DNA from: Dipylidium caninum
Taxonomy: Eukaryota > Platyhelminthes > Cestoda > Cyclophyllidea > Dipylidiidae
Reading direction: 5' to 3'
Length of the DNA stretch: 64,000 bases
Assembly: GCA_017562135.1 (NCBI GenBank)
Contig: QEYB01001251.1
Location: 62,001-126,000, forward strand
The notes beneath the pieces were generated by a model that did not search any database, had not been told where the DNA came from, and worked only from the letters and a program-made list of their open reading frames with translations. Made by a program: the position numbers and the translations under genes. Each line of letters opens with the position of its first letter. The stretch's first letter is position 1. Of this stretch, positions 29,301 through 41,584 are shown in pieces.

Positions 29301-32300
29301 CCATTCTGAATATAACTAAGCGTTACTATTTCATAACACTTCTTCACATCCCTTGGCATTTTTAATCGGGTGCCTTGATAAGCGGCTGTTGTTGAAGCGG
29401 GAAATTTTTGGACGCCCGACTCGCATGCTCAAATAGTTATCAATCTTTTTTTTCCCCTCTTATCAGCTAGCAGAACTGCGTGAAGCGGTGGCCCAGGTCC
29501 AGCGTCAACGCGTATGCCGACGCTTAAAACGAGTCCGTGCTTTGTTGGAGCATCTCTCGAGTGATGCGGAAGGCTCTGGGGACGGAGAGGTCAAGCGACG
29601 CTGCATCGATCGCCTGCCCCCGAGCGACCGGGCGATGCTTTTGTCCACCACAACCGACGCCTCCGCCACTCCCACCTCTTCTTCAACCGTTCTGATGCCC
29701 GACCTGTCTCGTCTCCTCTCTACTCTGAAGGACGATGTGATTGTTAACGAGCTTAATGCTAAGGTGAGTATCACTCAGGTCCTCCTCTTGATGACGATGG
29801 GGATGCCTCAAGTGTAATTGCTTTTTACTCCTTCAATGAACGCGGTTACATTGGCGTCATTCCCTTTCAGGTCACTCATCGTTATCTTTTTGGTTTTCAG
29901 ACTTAACCTATCTATTTTTTATGCTGAGCGGGGGGGGGGGGGGGGGGGGGAAAGCCAGCGCTAGCCAAAGCCATGAGAGTTGTGTTACCTGACGAAAAGG
30001 GGTTTTTTGTCAACACTTTCTCAGAAGATTCATATTCACTTACTTTCAGGGCAATGTCCAATTCAAGTAGATTACAGGCGTAAAAAGCATGTATCGCTTG
30101 AACGCTCTGTTTTAAGGTTGAAGTCAGCTTCCTCCGGCAAATTTTTGTAACAGGAGGCTGGAGGTGGAGCGCCGTTGGTGGGACATGCATCCTTTTTCTC
30201 ACTCCCATTAATGGTTTCAGGACCGTTTTGCTGTTGTCGCTAAGCAGCTCTGTCTATGCTGTTAATGAGTATCTCAGCTAAATCCGTCTTTCTCCAACAA
30301 CCACCATTATTTTTTACGGTACTTGTAAAAAATCACACCCGTAAATAGTCACCTATACGGAGAAATTACCGTGATTGATATGGACTGTCTTCTCTAATTA
30401 TGATTATTTGATTAGGTGGATTATCTTAAGAACCTTTTTGTCTTTGTTTTCATATTCGTGCCGACGTTCTTCAACGCCCAATTTAATGCCTCCTCTCTCT
30501 GTGTTCATGTTAACCACAACGTCCTTCCTGACAGTTGATCTGAGGATGTCAACTTTTCATGCGTTGTGAGCGGCCCGAGAGATTCGAGTTGGGGAAGACC
30601 AGGAGAGAATGACGATTGGTTGTGTAGACCGATTTATGGCCACTGGGTGGGTCTATTTTGGCGATCATAAGCGAGGGATAAGACATGCCATTGCCAAGGT
30701 GACTAATTGTTGGAAATTGTCTGTGCTTCCACACCGCATATGTTCTCTTGGGGGAGGTTGCGAGCCCCTCCCAACCGCGAATACTAGGGAAAGGCGGGTG
30801 GGGATTCTCCCATGATTAACACGACTGATGGCTGACGCGTTAAATTCAGGGCACGACTTTTAACTCCTCTCCGTTCTCTGTGTCTATCAACTCCCCACTT
30901 CTTTTCCATGCCTTTTCCGTTTCCTTCAGCGTTCAAACTAACTTAATCCTCATTTTAATCCTCTGTTCTTTTCACAGCTATCTGAACATGGGATCACGCA
31001 CGATCGAGTCATCAACAACGCCCAAAGCGGAATCTTAACTGTCGATATTCGGAGGTAAAATTCCTCTTCATTCTTTTTCTTTTTTGCATGCATATTCCCT
31101 CCCGTCCACCCTAGCAGTTGCGGGTCTGGAGGCCTCGTTGCCTTTGTCTCCTATCAAAATTTTCCATGTCGATCTGAGGAAATAATCTCAGATTGGTGGG
31201 AATTACTTTTTTTCTCTTGTCAATTAATTGTAATGTGATCTTTTAACCGCATTCTTCGCCTTATTAAATTGAGTACCCAGAGTTCATGAACAATGGAAAC
31301 CAGTTATTGGGGCTCTTTATATATTTCTGGAGTATCACATTCGCCTGTACTCTTCCAAATTTAAGTTTGGATTGCAAAAACCGAATATTGGTACCAAGGG
31401 GAAGGCCTTATCTACTGTAACTCTTTCATTTCCTCAAGTATTCCCACAAAACGCCTACCATCATGGGCTCACTCGGGTATTCCGATCCTACACCGCTACG
31501 TCAGACGCGTAGTCCTCATCAGCTCCGCTCGCCTGTCGCCCTGCGCCACCTCCTTCCCCGCCTCTATGCGTTCTTGGTGTCTCAGCATCGCCTTTTCCGG
31601 TCTCCCCGGCGGCGCTAACAACGGCGAACTCCTTCACCAGTCGACCGAAGCGCAGGTTAACAGCCTCTCCGATTTGAACAACTTTCTCCTCTCCGTGGTG
31701 TCTGAGTGGGAGGCTCTCTGTCGCCTCTTTGCTATTTGCGGGCCGGTCATTCTGAACCGTGGTTCGTGTGCCTTGCTTCTGTTTGTGGGTCTGTGTCTAC
31801 CGCCAGTCTAGTTGGCTCTAAAATTTTCTCACCTTCAGCCTGTCTACCTCAGGGCGTGTGCTTGAAGGGCTTTGACGCGAAGAGCCTGATTCTTGCCTAC
31901 GGACCCGGCCATCATTACCTTGTGAGTTACTCCTAACTTCCTCTTAGCTACCCACAATGCAAGTAGTCTGCAACCGCAATGGAGAGCTTATTTTGCGGAA
32001 CGGCGATACGACTTTCCGCCTCCCCACTTTCCTTCCATTTACTTCCTCCTCGGCCTCGGCGGTATCATCGTCGGTCTTTGTGAAAGGACAGACTGGGGAA
32101 AGCATACTCTAACTAGATTTCCTCGTTTTCTTGCAGGCCGAGTTGTCCATAGATCCTCAGCAGCACTGCTGCCTTCGCCTCGGTGTGCACCCGGGGCCTG
32201 TCGCCTTAAAGCATGAGGATGACACGGTTGATGAAACTTCGAAACAGAAATGTCTAGGCCAGAAACCTCGAGATCTCTTCGAGAACCCCCACTGTGTTGT

Positions 32301-35300
32301 GCGAGAGCATTTGGAGTTTCTACTCGAAAGCCAGAAGTCCATACTGCCATTGTGTTCCGTGAGTACACACAATCTGATTAGTTTTTTGCCTCCTTGCCTG
32401 TCTCCTTTCAACTATGCCTGGGTGCCAGTCGCATACTCTTCTTGCCAATGTTTCTCTTATTCGTGGACGGATAAGTAAATGGTCGACTAGACCGTTTGGA
32501 TCGGGGGCTGTTGAACCAGTCGTCTCCCTGTTTTCCCTCATTCCTCTCATCTGTTTACCTGCAGATCCTTTCCTCCACACTTGACTTCGTGATGTGCATG
32601 GAGGCTCTGCGGAAACCCACCATCATGACAAACTCCACAAAGGTTTGTTCTCCCTTAAAAGCCACCCCTTCGGGCCTTCTCGGTTTCCTTATGCTGTTTC
32701 GCTCGACCCACGCTTCCAGACGTCCCACTGTACTCATTCATTGGTCCTTCCTCTCCTCTCCTTGCCTCCCCTAGTCATCAGCGATTGTGAAATCAGTCCG
32801 TCCCCTGCGGAGCATGTCTCTGATGGCACTCTCCTGCTTCGACCTGCAACTTGTCTACCGTGGGACGTTGTGCATGCGCTTCAAATTGATTCCCGGTCCG
32901 GAGGAAAGTGTCCAGATCTTCGATGGGTGCCATCATCAGGGCGTCACTGGCACATCGCCACAGGGTCGTAGTGGTGGCATTTCGAGCGAAATCTATCCCG
33001 TCCAAGGCTTTGTGCCTCTCCCTGCCTTCCAGGTGGGCTTCCAGCTGGGAAATTTGGGGTCTTTGAGGTTGAACTGCCTTGACACTTAATGACTCCCCTC
33101 CCCCCGTCGAGTCGGCAAGTGTTTTCTGATCGTTGTCCTCGTGCCCTGATTGCCCCGATTGGCTACACCATTGGGGATTCATCATTTCACCGTTTTTTGC
33201 CATTCCCAGATGAATAACTCCCTCGATATAGGCAGCTAAGGCAAAAACTCTGCACATGTCCAGGTATTTACTAATGGTTCTTGGGCACTTCACATTCTCA
33301 TTATACTTGCTGGACCGCCACACGCCGTCGTATGCAAAGCCTTGCGTGATTTGCAATTTGACCGCATACCCTGGCAGAGCAGCGTTTCTCGACCCCTTCG
33401 CTTTTGTTGAATGGGGTGGAGAAGGGTAGATGCGTGCCTGGTTGAAAGCAACCACTTCTTATTTATTCTGAGCCTCCATCTTGAGCTCCTATTTGCCACC
33501 TTTCGACCGAGGTACTGAGAGTGACTGGTGGGTGTCAAATAATTCCATTCTGACTGCTTTTTCTTGGCTTTCCTTGTAGCCCTTTATGGAGTCGGTGAAG
33601 AAGGCCTTCAGAACGGAAACTGGAAGTAAGTGGCTCGGGGATTTGCCTGTGGTCGCGGGGTTTTCTTGAATGCGTAGATTTCTTCCTCAGCGTCATCTTA
33701 CCGGAGGCGAGGATTCGTTATACCAATTAAAAATACAGACAGATAATGACACTACTGGAGCATCGACACTTCTTAGATGATTTACATACTCTCCTTTTTG
33801 TTTGTTCGCAGACGAAAACCCGCCCAACGGTTTCACGGTGCCTCAAATAGACGGGATGCTTCGTCCACTCGGGGGGACCGGGAACATTCCCATCTCCCCC
33901 TCAGGTCTCGAGTTCTACCTCTCCGCCAGCCTAACTTTCCACGCTGCTTTTCAAGCTGTGAATACGCATCGTTGGCAAGTGCCCACTGCTCTGGCCCTTG
34001 AGGTGGGCGAATTTGTCGCCAAGGCGCCCGAATCCGGGTTGGAGGTTCGACTGAAGATGGAGGAGGCGGCACCAGAAGATGTTCCACGCTGGCGTCTCGT
34101 ACTTCAAGTCACTTTCGATCCTGTGTCCTGTCCGCCGGAGGGAGCCTCGGAGTTGAGTGGGCGGATCGAGGAGTTCTTCCGTAGAAGGGCAAGTTTCACC
34201 CTGTCATCGCTCAACGTCCTTACGAGTCCCTTTTAATGTAAAAAATTCCATCAATCTTCTAGTGTTGCTAAGAGCGGTTTCTCACTCGTGTATTTGTCTC
34301 CTCACTCCTCACTGCTTCACGATATGGATCCAGTTCGACTTCATTTTTGAGTACCTTTAACCACTCTTCGAAAAGCCGCTTTTCACACTGGTGATCCTAC
34401 TTAAACCTGAAAGTAGCTTCCAGTTAATAATAGTGTATTTTGATGTTGTGGTCTTTCATGCCTACCTTTTGAAGCGCCAAAGTCTGGGTGAATGCTTCAA
34501 AATCGACGGAGGACGCGCCTTCTTGCAACTAATTGGAGTTTTAACCACTAAAAGCTGGAGGTACAAGCATCCTCCTCCCACACGGGTGCCTCGTTGAGGC
34601 CGCGCGTTGGCCCAGTCTCGAGAAGCACCGCTTCTTTAGAAACATCCATCTCAATACGCATCCTCCGCCTCCATACTTCGTTTTGGCAAGACCCGAAGCC
34701 CTTCCGGTGAATCGCTGTGATTGCGGAGGGATGCGCTAGCCCTTTCCCTAATCGGTTCCACCTTCTTTTCTACTGATTCGTTCTCCCACCCCCGTGTAGT
34801 CAAAATGTCTACTTTCGGCGAGAAGAAACCCACAAATGCGCGCGGCCAACATTAGCAGTCCCGAAATGGCAGACAGTGGCCTGTCTGTTGTCAGAATATC
34901 CCCTTCTCTGTTGCCATGCCACTTGGTCTTCCTCTCGGGGGTGGGTGCTCGACGCATGGCCAAGTTGTGGCCAAGCCAAGTACTCGACTAAGCTCGGGGT
35001 GGCAAGTGTCGTGTTGTTTGCAATTCTGTTAACTTCTGGAGCACCCACAACCGAAGCCCACTGACAGCTTGTCAACTGGAAGCATTCCCTGTCCGATTCT
35101 TACTTTTACAAAAGGATATTCTTTTTGACGGCAGACAAATTCGCCGCAACGCCCATTCACACCTCGACTCTCTCCCCCAAACGTCTGTTTTCCATGTACC
35201 GGTTTACAGCGCTTCGGAACCTGTCGGTGAGCTGTGTTAGAGCGACTTCGAAGGCTTCTGCCGGCCACTGGGGACGGGGGAGGCGTCTTCCTCCCCTGCC

Positions 35301-36474
35301 CACCGCATTTCCTGTGGATACCACCACGCTGTTCCGTCACTCGTTTCAAGTGCTACTGGCAAATCGTGGCAAGTGAATGGTTTAGTGCTAAGTTATGAAT
35401 TTAATGGCTTTCGGAACGTTTCTCCCTCACGGTTGTTCCAGTTTTCGGGGGCCCTCCGACCCTACTGCCGGGAGTTTATTCACCCCGGAGTAGTTGGGGC
35501 GCAAAAGATTCCGTCGCAGCACGGCTAGAATTTGCGACTGCACACGAGGCAGGCAGGAGGTTATACGGGCCCCTGCGGTCATGCGCCGGTTGTACTGACG
35601 CTCGAACGAGTTGCACCGCTGCTGTGCATTAACCTCAACTGACGCGTCTGCCACCAGCCTGGTGCTGCGACTCGGCCGCTCAGTCACGTAGACCGTCGTG
35701 TTCCAGGTTGTCTTTACGAAATCGTCCTCATCACACGCGCAAAGTCACGTTCGCTCTCCGTTCAACTTTTGGTCAGGTATGCTCAGTGTCGCCACAAGCA
35801 GCGGCAATCACGTCGTTCTTCCGCCTCCTCTCCCTGCCGGGAGCGATGCTTTTCGACCTCGTCTCCAGCGTCTTCGCGTGGGACTTGGACGCTCCGAGTG
35901 GTGGTGGTGGCAGCAGCAGTCTTTCTATCTTCCGTGTCGGTCTCGTGTCTCTCGCCACCCCCGCCGCGCCGGAGCCCTCCGTCGTCCTGCGCTCGCCCAG
36001 CTGTCTCGACATGCAAATCATCATTCCTCGCGCCACCGCCACCGCGCGTACCTTCAACGAACAATCGCCGTCGGTGTGTTTTAGTCGATTCAAGCGTAGT
36101 TTAGCATTTTCGAGGCTGTGATTGCTATTTGATTGGCGGAATTGATGGGGCGGGTGGGTAGGTGGTGGACGTATTTTAGCGACCTTAGTAATTTCCTTCC
36201 CTCGTTGGCAAAAATTTAACCGCCAGCTTTGCGTAATGTTCCCATTCAGGGTCTGCTGCGCGCCTCCAGTGTGGAAGTGGTCGGTCTGACGTACGACTGG
36301 TCGAGTAACCACGTGGCGCTCGTGGCGTCGAAGAGGTTCCAGGGCCTCGACGAGGTGGTGAACCAGCGCTTCAAGGCCACCCAGGCCTGCACGCTGGTGC
36401 AGCTCATCTCACACATGCGCAAGAGTCCCCTTCAACAGGGAATGCCAATGCAACAGCCGACGGTGCAGCCGTGA
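26341..36474 (+). CDS. MED14: Mediator complex subunit 14 (20 exons)
   Basis: Scaffold subunit linking Mediator head, middle and tail for RNA polymerase II transcription. Exons: 26341-26450, 26491-26614, 26650-26744, 26776-26854, 26898-27027, 27062-27190, 27252-27371, 27632-28833, 29467-29763, 30978-31054, 31505-31784, 31853-31921, 32137-32358, 32565-32642, 32775-33032, 33580-33625, 33812-34180, 35135-35226, 35777-36073, 36250-36474. The phases close to about 1432 aa; human MED14 is about 1454. Recognisable stretches are LIEFMCQKTYTDL, KWANTSSKVDKCE, ENGRVIF and MSLQLDVLFEQAQ, plus a C-terminal block matching the human tail in order and spacing. The first five introns are 31-43 nt. Intron 1 needs a GAG acceptor. 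The exon 8 end (28833) and the exon 11/12 joint are chosen by phase and are less certain. The human proline/serine-rich linker is almost absent. Confidence 0.93.
29930..29950 (+). repeat. run of 21 G in MED14 intron 9
   Basis: An uninterrupted G homopolymer on the coding strand inside intron 29764-30977. Such a run can form G-quadruplexes in DNA or pre-mRNA and is prone to length errors in sequencing. Confidence 0.95.
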
Positions 36475-36521
36475 GGAAAACCTGTACAAAGTATTGAACG
36501 AGTTAACCGAAGAGACTGTTA

Positions 36522-36527
36522 AATAAA
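36522..36527 (+). terminator. poly(A) signal of MED14
   Basis: AATAAA 48 bases after the MED14 stop codon, followed by a T-rich stretch. Good position for the cleavage signal. Confidence 0.8.
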
Positions 36528-36899
36528 TTGATTTTTCGGCTTTTTTTATCTTGTCCGCTTTCTTCGTTCACCCCATGTTGGTTTTGGGATAATCGAGAAA
36601 TCGGGGCACTTTTGGCCTTGCATAGCCACCAGCAACCGCGCGTGTCTGAAGACTGCGGATGGACTTGAGCTAATCGAAAACTTGCTGTGAAAAGGAGAGA
36701 GAGAGAGAGCTAGCAGCACTCCCCGTCCACTAAACGCGGCAGTTTCCTAGCTGAGATGCAGCCCCTGCCGTTCTGCTCAGTCTTGCGCGTTGAAATTCAC
36801 TGCGCAGACTGTTTAAATGGCGGACGAGTGGGCGCAGTCGAGGGCGATCGGAAGAGAGCCGAGTCTGAAGACTCGTGGTCCGTGACATTCTCGCCGAGC

Positions 36900-37268
36900 A
36901 TCGGCGGTCGGAGCGTCAATCAGCGCGCCGGAAGTGGAATCGCGCGATTCGGTGAGTTCCCATCACCGCCACTCGCGCATCCCCGTTGGCCATCCTCTTT
37001 TCCCCCGTCTCCCCGTGCCGATTGGCCGTTTTGCCGCGACGATCCCCAGCGCCCTCCGCAGTCCGGACAGCCTCCGGTTCGGCTGACGGCCTCCTCCGCG
37101 CGTTGAACCGCGCCCGCTGCTCGTCCCGCCCTTCGCGCGCCAATCGGACTCGGCGACCTGAGGCGCCCCGGAGCCTATCGCCCGCAAGGTCGCGCGCGAG
37201 CTCTGCTCGGGTCGAGCGATCAGTGCTGACAGATAGTCGAACCACAGGCTGAGGAAACGTTCGTCAGG
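36900..37268 (+). promoter_or_regulatory. GC-rich promoter of the orphan gene
   Basis: CpG-dense stretch between MED14 and the next ATG, with an inverted CCAAT (ATTGG, 37021-37025), a forward CCAAT (37140-37144) and many GCGC motifs. There is no TATA box. It directly precedes the ATG at 37269, and the 795-bp gap to MED14 holds no other gene. Confidence 0.6.
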
Positions 37269-39242
37269 ATGTCGAATTCACCTCGGGGCGCGCAGGACAC
37301 GTCGACCACCAGCGGAACGACGACGGAAAGCGTATCCCCGGTCTCGGTGCAAGTGGTGAGTGGAACCCTCCTTCCTTAACAAATTGCAAACACTTTTACC
37401 CTAAAAAAACTTGTCGCGGGCTTTTGGAGCGGCGCCGACCAGCTGCGGTTGCTTCGGTTGTTCGTCCGCCCGGCGCAGACGAGCCCGATTTCCTTCCCTT
37501 TCTTTATTGTGAGCATGGCCAATTCCTGGCTCAGACCTAACTTCGCGAATAGTTCCACTTGCGGATCGTTCTTAATTCATCCTTCTTGTCGAGGGGACTT
37601 GGCGACGCTCAGATTGTCAGAACGAAGCTTTTATTGCTTAAATTGAGCACCTTTTGGTGCAGGGACTGGGGATTTTTGCTTGACTCCCAGTGCCGGGTGG
37701 TAAGACAGCGCCACGAAGGCCTCGGCGTTTGTGCCTTCGCTGGGGCGCATCGACGAGGAGAGGAGTGGAATTTTTCGGCAAAACACTCCCCGCTCACCGC
37801 CAACCGTCGACCTGGCAGGCGTCACTCGGTGCCACCGCAGACACGTGCTTCCGACTCGGCTGTCAGGCCACAATCGCGTAATGCGAGGGCGGCAACGGAG
37901 GTGCCCACGCGCTCCCCCCTCGCTCCACCCTCGGCGGTCGCGTCAGTTGTTCGTACGGCCGGCACATGCGAGTACTTTTTCCTACTGCGGCCAAATCCCA
38001 GTTTGGACCTCAGTTCACGAACACTTGTGTGTGTTTGCGCCCGAGCGGATCGAATTCCACAGTCGTCGTCCTTAACTCCACCTCGTCATCAACGTGGGCA
38101 GATCGCCTTCCTCCTCGCAGGGAACCAAAACCGAGCACTTCTTCCTATCACCGGTGATTCCATCTCCAAATGCCTCATTAATGGTTCTCGAAGCTTGTTG
38201 AGCCGCGCCATGATTCCACTTGAACTCGCACAAAATCCCGTGTTCTCTTTCCACCTTGTTTCGGGAAAAAATAAACTAACAACGAAATGCAAACATGGAA
38301 GAATTTACCGAAAGGATTAGAGGTAACACGTTTAGTATTTATAGAAATATCGAGCGCACGTTGCAGCTGAACAGAGACTGGGCAAGAACGACCGTTTCAT
38401 GGCTTCCAATGTGAAAAATGGAGGCACTCGCGGGTGTCGGAATGTCCGTCAGCACTGGTGAGACGAAAATTCGTCCTTTGCTAGTGCGCGGCAAACTGTT
38501 GGGGCAGAGACGGTGGGCGTCACAGCGCGTCCCCTCCCACGCTCTCCGTCCTCGTGGTTAGACGCCACCACACCGAGCCCGAGGAATGCTTTAGGCGGAT
38601 CTCGGCTGGAAACCATCGCCTTTTCCTTCTTCATTGCAGAACGGATACCCAGAAACGGGACCCGGGATACGATGGGCGATAGAGGATGCGATGGATTCGG
38701 GCCCGCGGAATTTCCCAGGCTCAGCCCGTATCGTGGGTTCGGGTTCTTCGCCAAACCTCCGTTTCGCCGCATCAGACGACGAATACGACATGGCGAGTTA
38801 CAGCGACAGCGAGTTATCGGGGTACCATGAGGTCGAGGCGGTCTCGGCTTCAGGCACCGCCTCCGTCCCGCGGTTCCATCTGGAAGTCGCGGACGAGGGG
38901 CCAGTCACCCTGGAAGAGTTGGAGGCTTTTTTAAGTGAAGTGGCCGACCCACAATTGCCTCCACCGGCCGAAAATGTCAACATTTCCTCGCCCGTCCTCT
39001 TCCCTGTTGAAACGGAGGCTGTGCAGCCCGAACCGGCGACTCGGCCACCGTTGAGCGCTGGCGGTGGCGGTGACATCGCGGCTGAGCTGCAGGCAGCTAT
39101 GGACGAGAAGGAGAATGTGTCAACGCTGGCCAGCGAAGCTCACGGCGCGGACGCTGGCAAGGAAGTTCCAATGTCGGAGGGGGAAGAAGGCGCCCGACCT
39201 TCCACTTCGGACGCTGTGCTTGGCAGCAGAAACAGGCCCTGA
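37269..39242 (+). CDS. uncharacterised acidic protein, two exons
   Basis: Proposed exons are 37269-37355 (87 bp, donor GTGAGT) and 38640-39242 (acceptor TTCATTGCAG). Both are phase 0 and give about 229 aa. Exon 1 is Ser/Thr-rich (MSNSPRGAQDTS). Exon 2 reads NGYPETGPGIRW, then an acidic region with DDEYDMASYSDSE, VTLEELEAFLSE and a long Pro/Glu/Ala-rich tail. There is no signal peptide, membrane segment or domain that I recognise; low complexity suggests a largely disordered regulatory protein. Support comes from the strong promoter in front, matching phases, sustained coding-like composition and AATAAA signals at 39410 and 39464. The 1.3-kb intron carries two mariner fragments. It could be lineage-specific. 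Confidence 0.65.
37420..37650 (-). mobile_element. mariner transposase fragment 1
   Basis: Reading the minus strand gives KLRSDNLSV, a stop, then NDPQVELFAKLGLS. This parallels the N-terminal half of mariner transposases (typically WFQKFRSG followed by the helix-turn-helix linker) and fragment 3 in this window. It is interrupted by stops and lacks the catalytic domain. Intronic to the orphan gene. Confidence 0.55.
37850..38270 (-). mobile_element. mariner transposase fragment 2
   Basis: The minus strand reads CEFKWNHGAAQQASRTINEA followed by FGDG, matching the conserved first DNA-binding helix region of mariner transposases (FKLG, N-A, NINEAFG). Downstream it keeps a linker block like fragment 3 but with stops. 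Dead relic, same orientation as fragments 1 and 3. Confidence 0.7.
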
Positions 39243-39409
39243 CGCGGGTGCTGACAGCAGCGGCCCCGGTGCTTCGCTCTCGGGCAATGCTTACGCTCTT
39301 GTTTGACTTTTTTCGTCCGCTCTTACGAAGACCAGTGTTGCGTAGCCTCAGTTTAGTCAGGAATACACGTGTGCATGGGTGGATCTGATGTCACGGGTCG
39401 GGGAGCACA

Positions 39410-39469
39410 AATAAACGAGTGCGCAAGGAAGTGCTGGGTGGAGAAACTACGGAACGGGCGTTGAATAAA
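39410..39469 (+). terminator. two poly(A) signals of the orphan gene
   Basis: AATAAA at 39410-39415 and again at 39464-39469, 168 and 222 bases after the stop codon. Confidence 0.6.
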
Positions 39470-39949
39470 AATAGGAAAAGCAAAACAGCCGGGCGAAATA
39501 ACCCCCGTTGGCATCTGCGATTTCCTGTCAAAAACTCGGCAAGTCATCTGTGACCTTAACAAACTCGCACTTGTAGGGTTAACAAACGATTCGCAGTCTC
39601 TTGTAATAGCACTTTGCTTATTTTAGTTCCTTTTCTCCTACAAATAACTGTTAATTGCAAAAAAGGAATAGTGGGTGTGTGGGTCGGAGGAATGTCGGGC
39701 GACTGTGGAGGGGTGCGGTGAAATGTCATTTTTTTGGAGAGGTGATTTGTTTTCTCAACCGAAAGTGAGGCTTTTGGTGGTCGTCGCGCCCATGTGTCCA
39801 TGCTGGTTGTTTCCTCCTCACTAGTCTCTTCTCCTTCAATCAACTGCACGTCAGTGAGGCTCTCCCGCCGCTGTTGTGCTTCCGTCTGGCGGTGGTGGGA
39901 GAGAAGGAAGGAAGGAAGGAAGGAGAAATGGACGACCTCCACTGATAAC

Positions 39950-40500
39950 CGCAATTTTCGCTTTGTGGTGAAAAGCTAGCGTGGGCATGTGCCCTGGAGG
40001 TGCATTCTTATCTGCCCATTCGGTTGATCGTTCCTCATTGCTATACAAAATCCAATTTTCATCGCAAGTGATGATTTGGCGGACAAACGGTGACAATCGT
40101 GTATTGGGAGGCGACAAAGATGCCCACTTGCCCTCTCCTGCGGTCGGACGACGTCTGCAGTTGGGCCACTTCGTGGAGCCGTCACGTACGGGTCCACTTC
40201 CTTTCTTTTTCCATTTATTGTACGCAGATGTTTTGGCGCAGTCGTAGGCGCACGGCTGGTCCCCGCCCCAGACCCGAGTTCACGAATAGTTGTGTCTGTG
40301 GATCGGACTCCACGACGGTCGCCGCCTCCTCCTCGTTGTCGGCATGCGCCGAGGACACTCAAATTGCCAGAACGAAGCTTTTGGAACCACAACCGAGCAC
40401 GTTTTTGCCGTTAGTGGACCCACCCGCCCCCCCCCCGAATGCCTGATTGATGCTTCGCCAAGTTCGAGCTGCGTTGTGATTGAAGTTAAATTATTGCTAG
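39950..40500 (-). mobile_element. mariner transposase fragment 3 (reaches the first catalytic Asp)
   Basis: The longest relic. Minus-strand pieces in three frames read NAARTWRSINQAFGG, then WFQKLRSGNLSV, then IITCDENWILYSNEE, then ADKNAPPGHMP. These match in order the DNA-binding domain and the TCDEKWILY motif with the first Asp of the mariner catalytic triad. The remainder of the catalytic domain is missing, with a GGAA microsatellite at about 39905 at the break. Frameshifts and stops make it inactive. Confidence 0.8.
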
Positions 40501-41584
40501 AAAAGTAGATGTTAATCGCCATCTGTTTCCCGCTAACTTCGGCGGATTATAGAACAAAAAATGGACTACAAACACGAAATAATCAAGAACAATACCCCTA
40601 ACATTTATAAATAAAAATACCGAGCCCACGTTTTACTGTATTTCCTATCAGTTACGGCTGAACACGGACAAACCAAAGACGCGTGTTTCATTGCTTCCAA
40701 CCCTGACGCCTCGATCGCATGAATACGAAGGGGCGGCCGATCACTCGAGGGTGTCACGATGTTGGCAAACACTGTCGCGGTGGGACGCGTCGGGCCAGAG
40801 GTGTGGGGAGGAGGTCCGCGCGACCAGACCGGGTGGACCGGGCGAGACCAACCAGAGGGGTGCTTAAACCGAAAGAACCGGCTGCCTCGCAGCCTCCAAA
40901 ATAGCTTTAAAAGTTGCCGATTTTAGGCATTTAGTGTTGCTCTCCGGAAAGAAATAAGTTCAATAGAAGACTTGGAACTCGAAAGGGCTATCGCGGTCCA
41001 CCGGGGTATGGCCACTTCATTCTGAGGACAGTCAACTTCCAAATAAGGATGTTGTCACCACTGTGGATGCGATGTAAACCAAGTGAATCTCCCGCCTGGC
41101 ATCGAGACGAGCCCCCAACCCCGTACCACTAGGGGCTGGAGCGAGGCGACCCCTGCCACTTCCTGGGGGTCCCCTCCGCCCTCATAAAGCACTGAGAGCG
41201 GGCGGAGCAGAACTTTTCCACGAACTACAACAACATCGGCACTGAGTAAAGCTCATAATTCCTCAGTTGGATGAAAAGAATGCTGTAAGGAATATCGGTG
41301 CCTTCATTACCGGCTGGTCGTCGCAATTGGTCAAACTGTCAGTCAGTTCGTCTTGTTGAAAAAAAAGTGCACCCTTCAACAGCCACAAAAGGCCGCTCCA
41401 GCAATAACACCCGCGAACCGATCACCGGAGAAGCGGCCAATTGATAAAAGAAGACGAACTGACGCGTATAAAAAGCCATCTTAAGGTAAATAACATATAA
41501 ATAGAAATATAGTTAAGGCCGGTTACCGGGGTAGGGGATAGAGGAGGAGGGGACTATAAACAAGGGTAAGCAACAAGTCTCCGC
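40501..41584. other. spacer downstream of ARID4
   Basis: 3' UTR and flank of the minus-strand ARID4 gene plus the outer end of the mariner relic. No ORF, RNA gene or clear poly(A) signal was recognised. GC-rich patches at 40740-40870 and 41090-41220 show no coding structure. Confidence 0.5.

Noticed and set aside
31265..31504. Open frame VPRVHEQWKPVIG in MED14 intron 10
   Set aside because: It does not match MED14, and the neighbouring exons join in phase without it; probably a chance intronic ORF.
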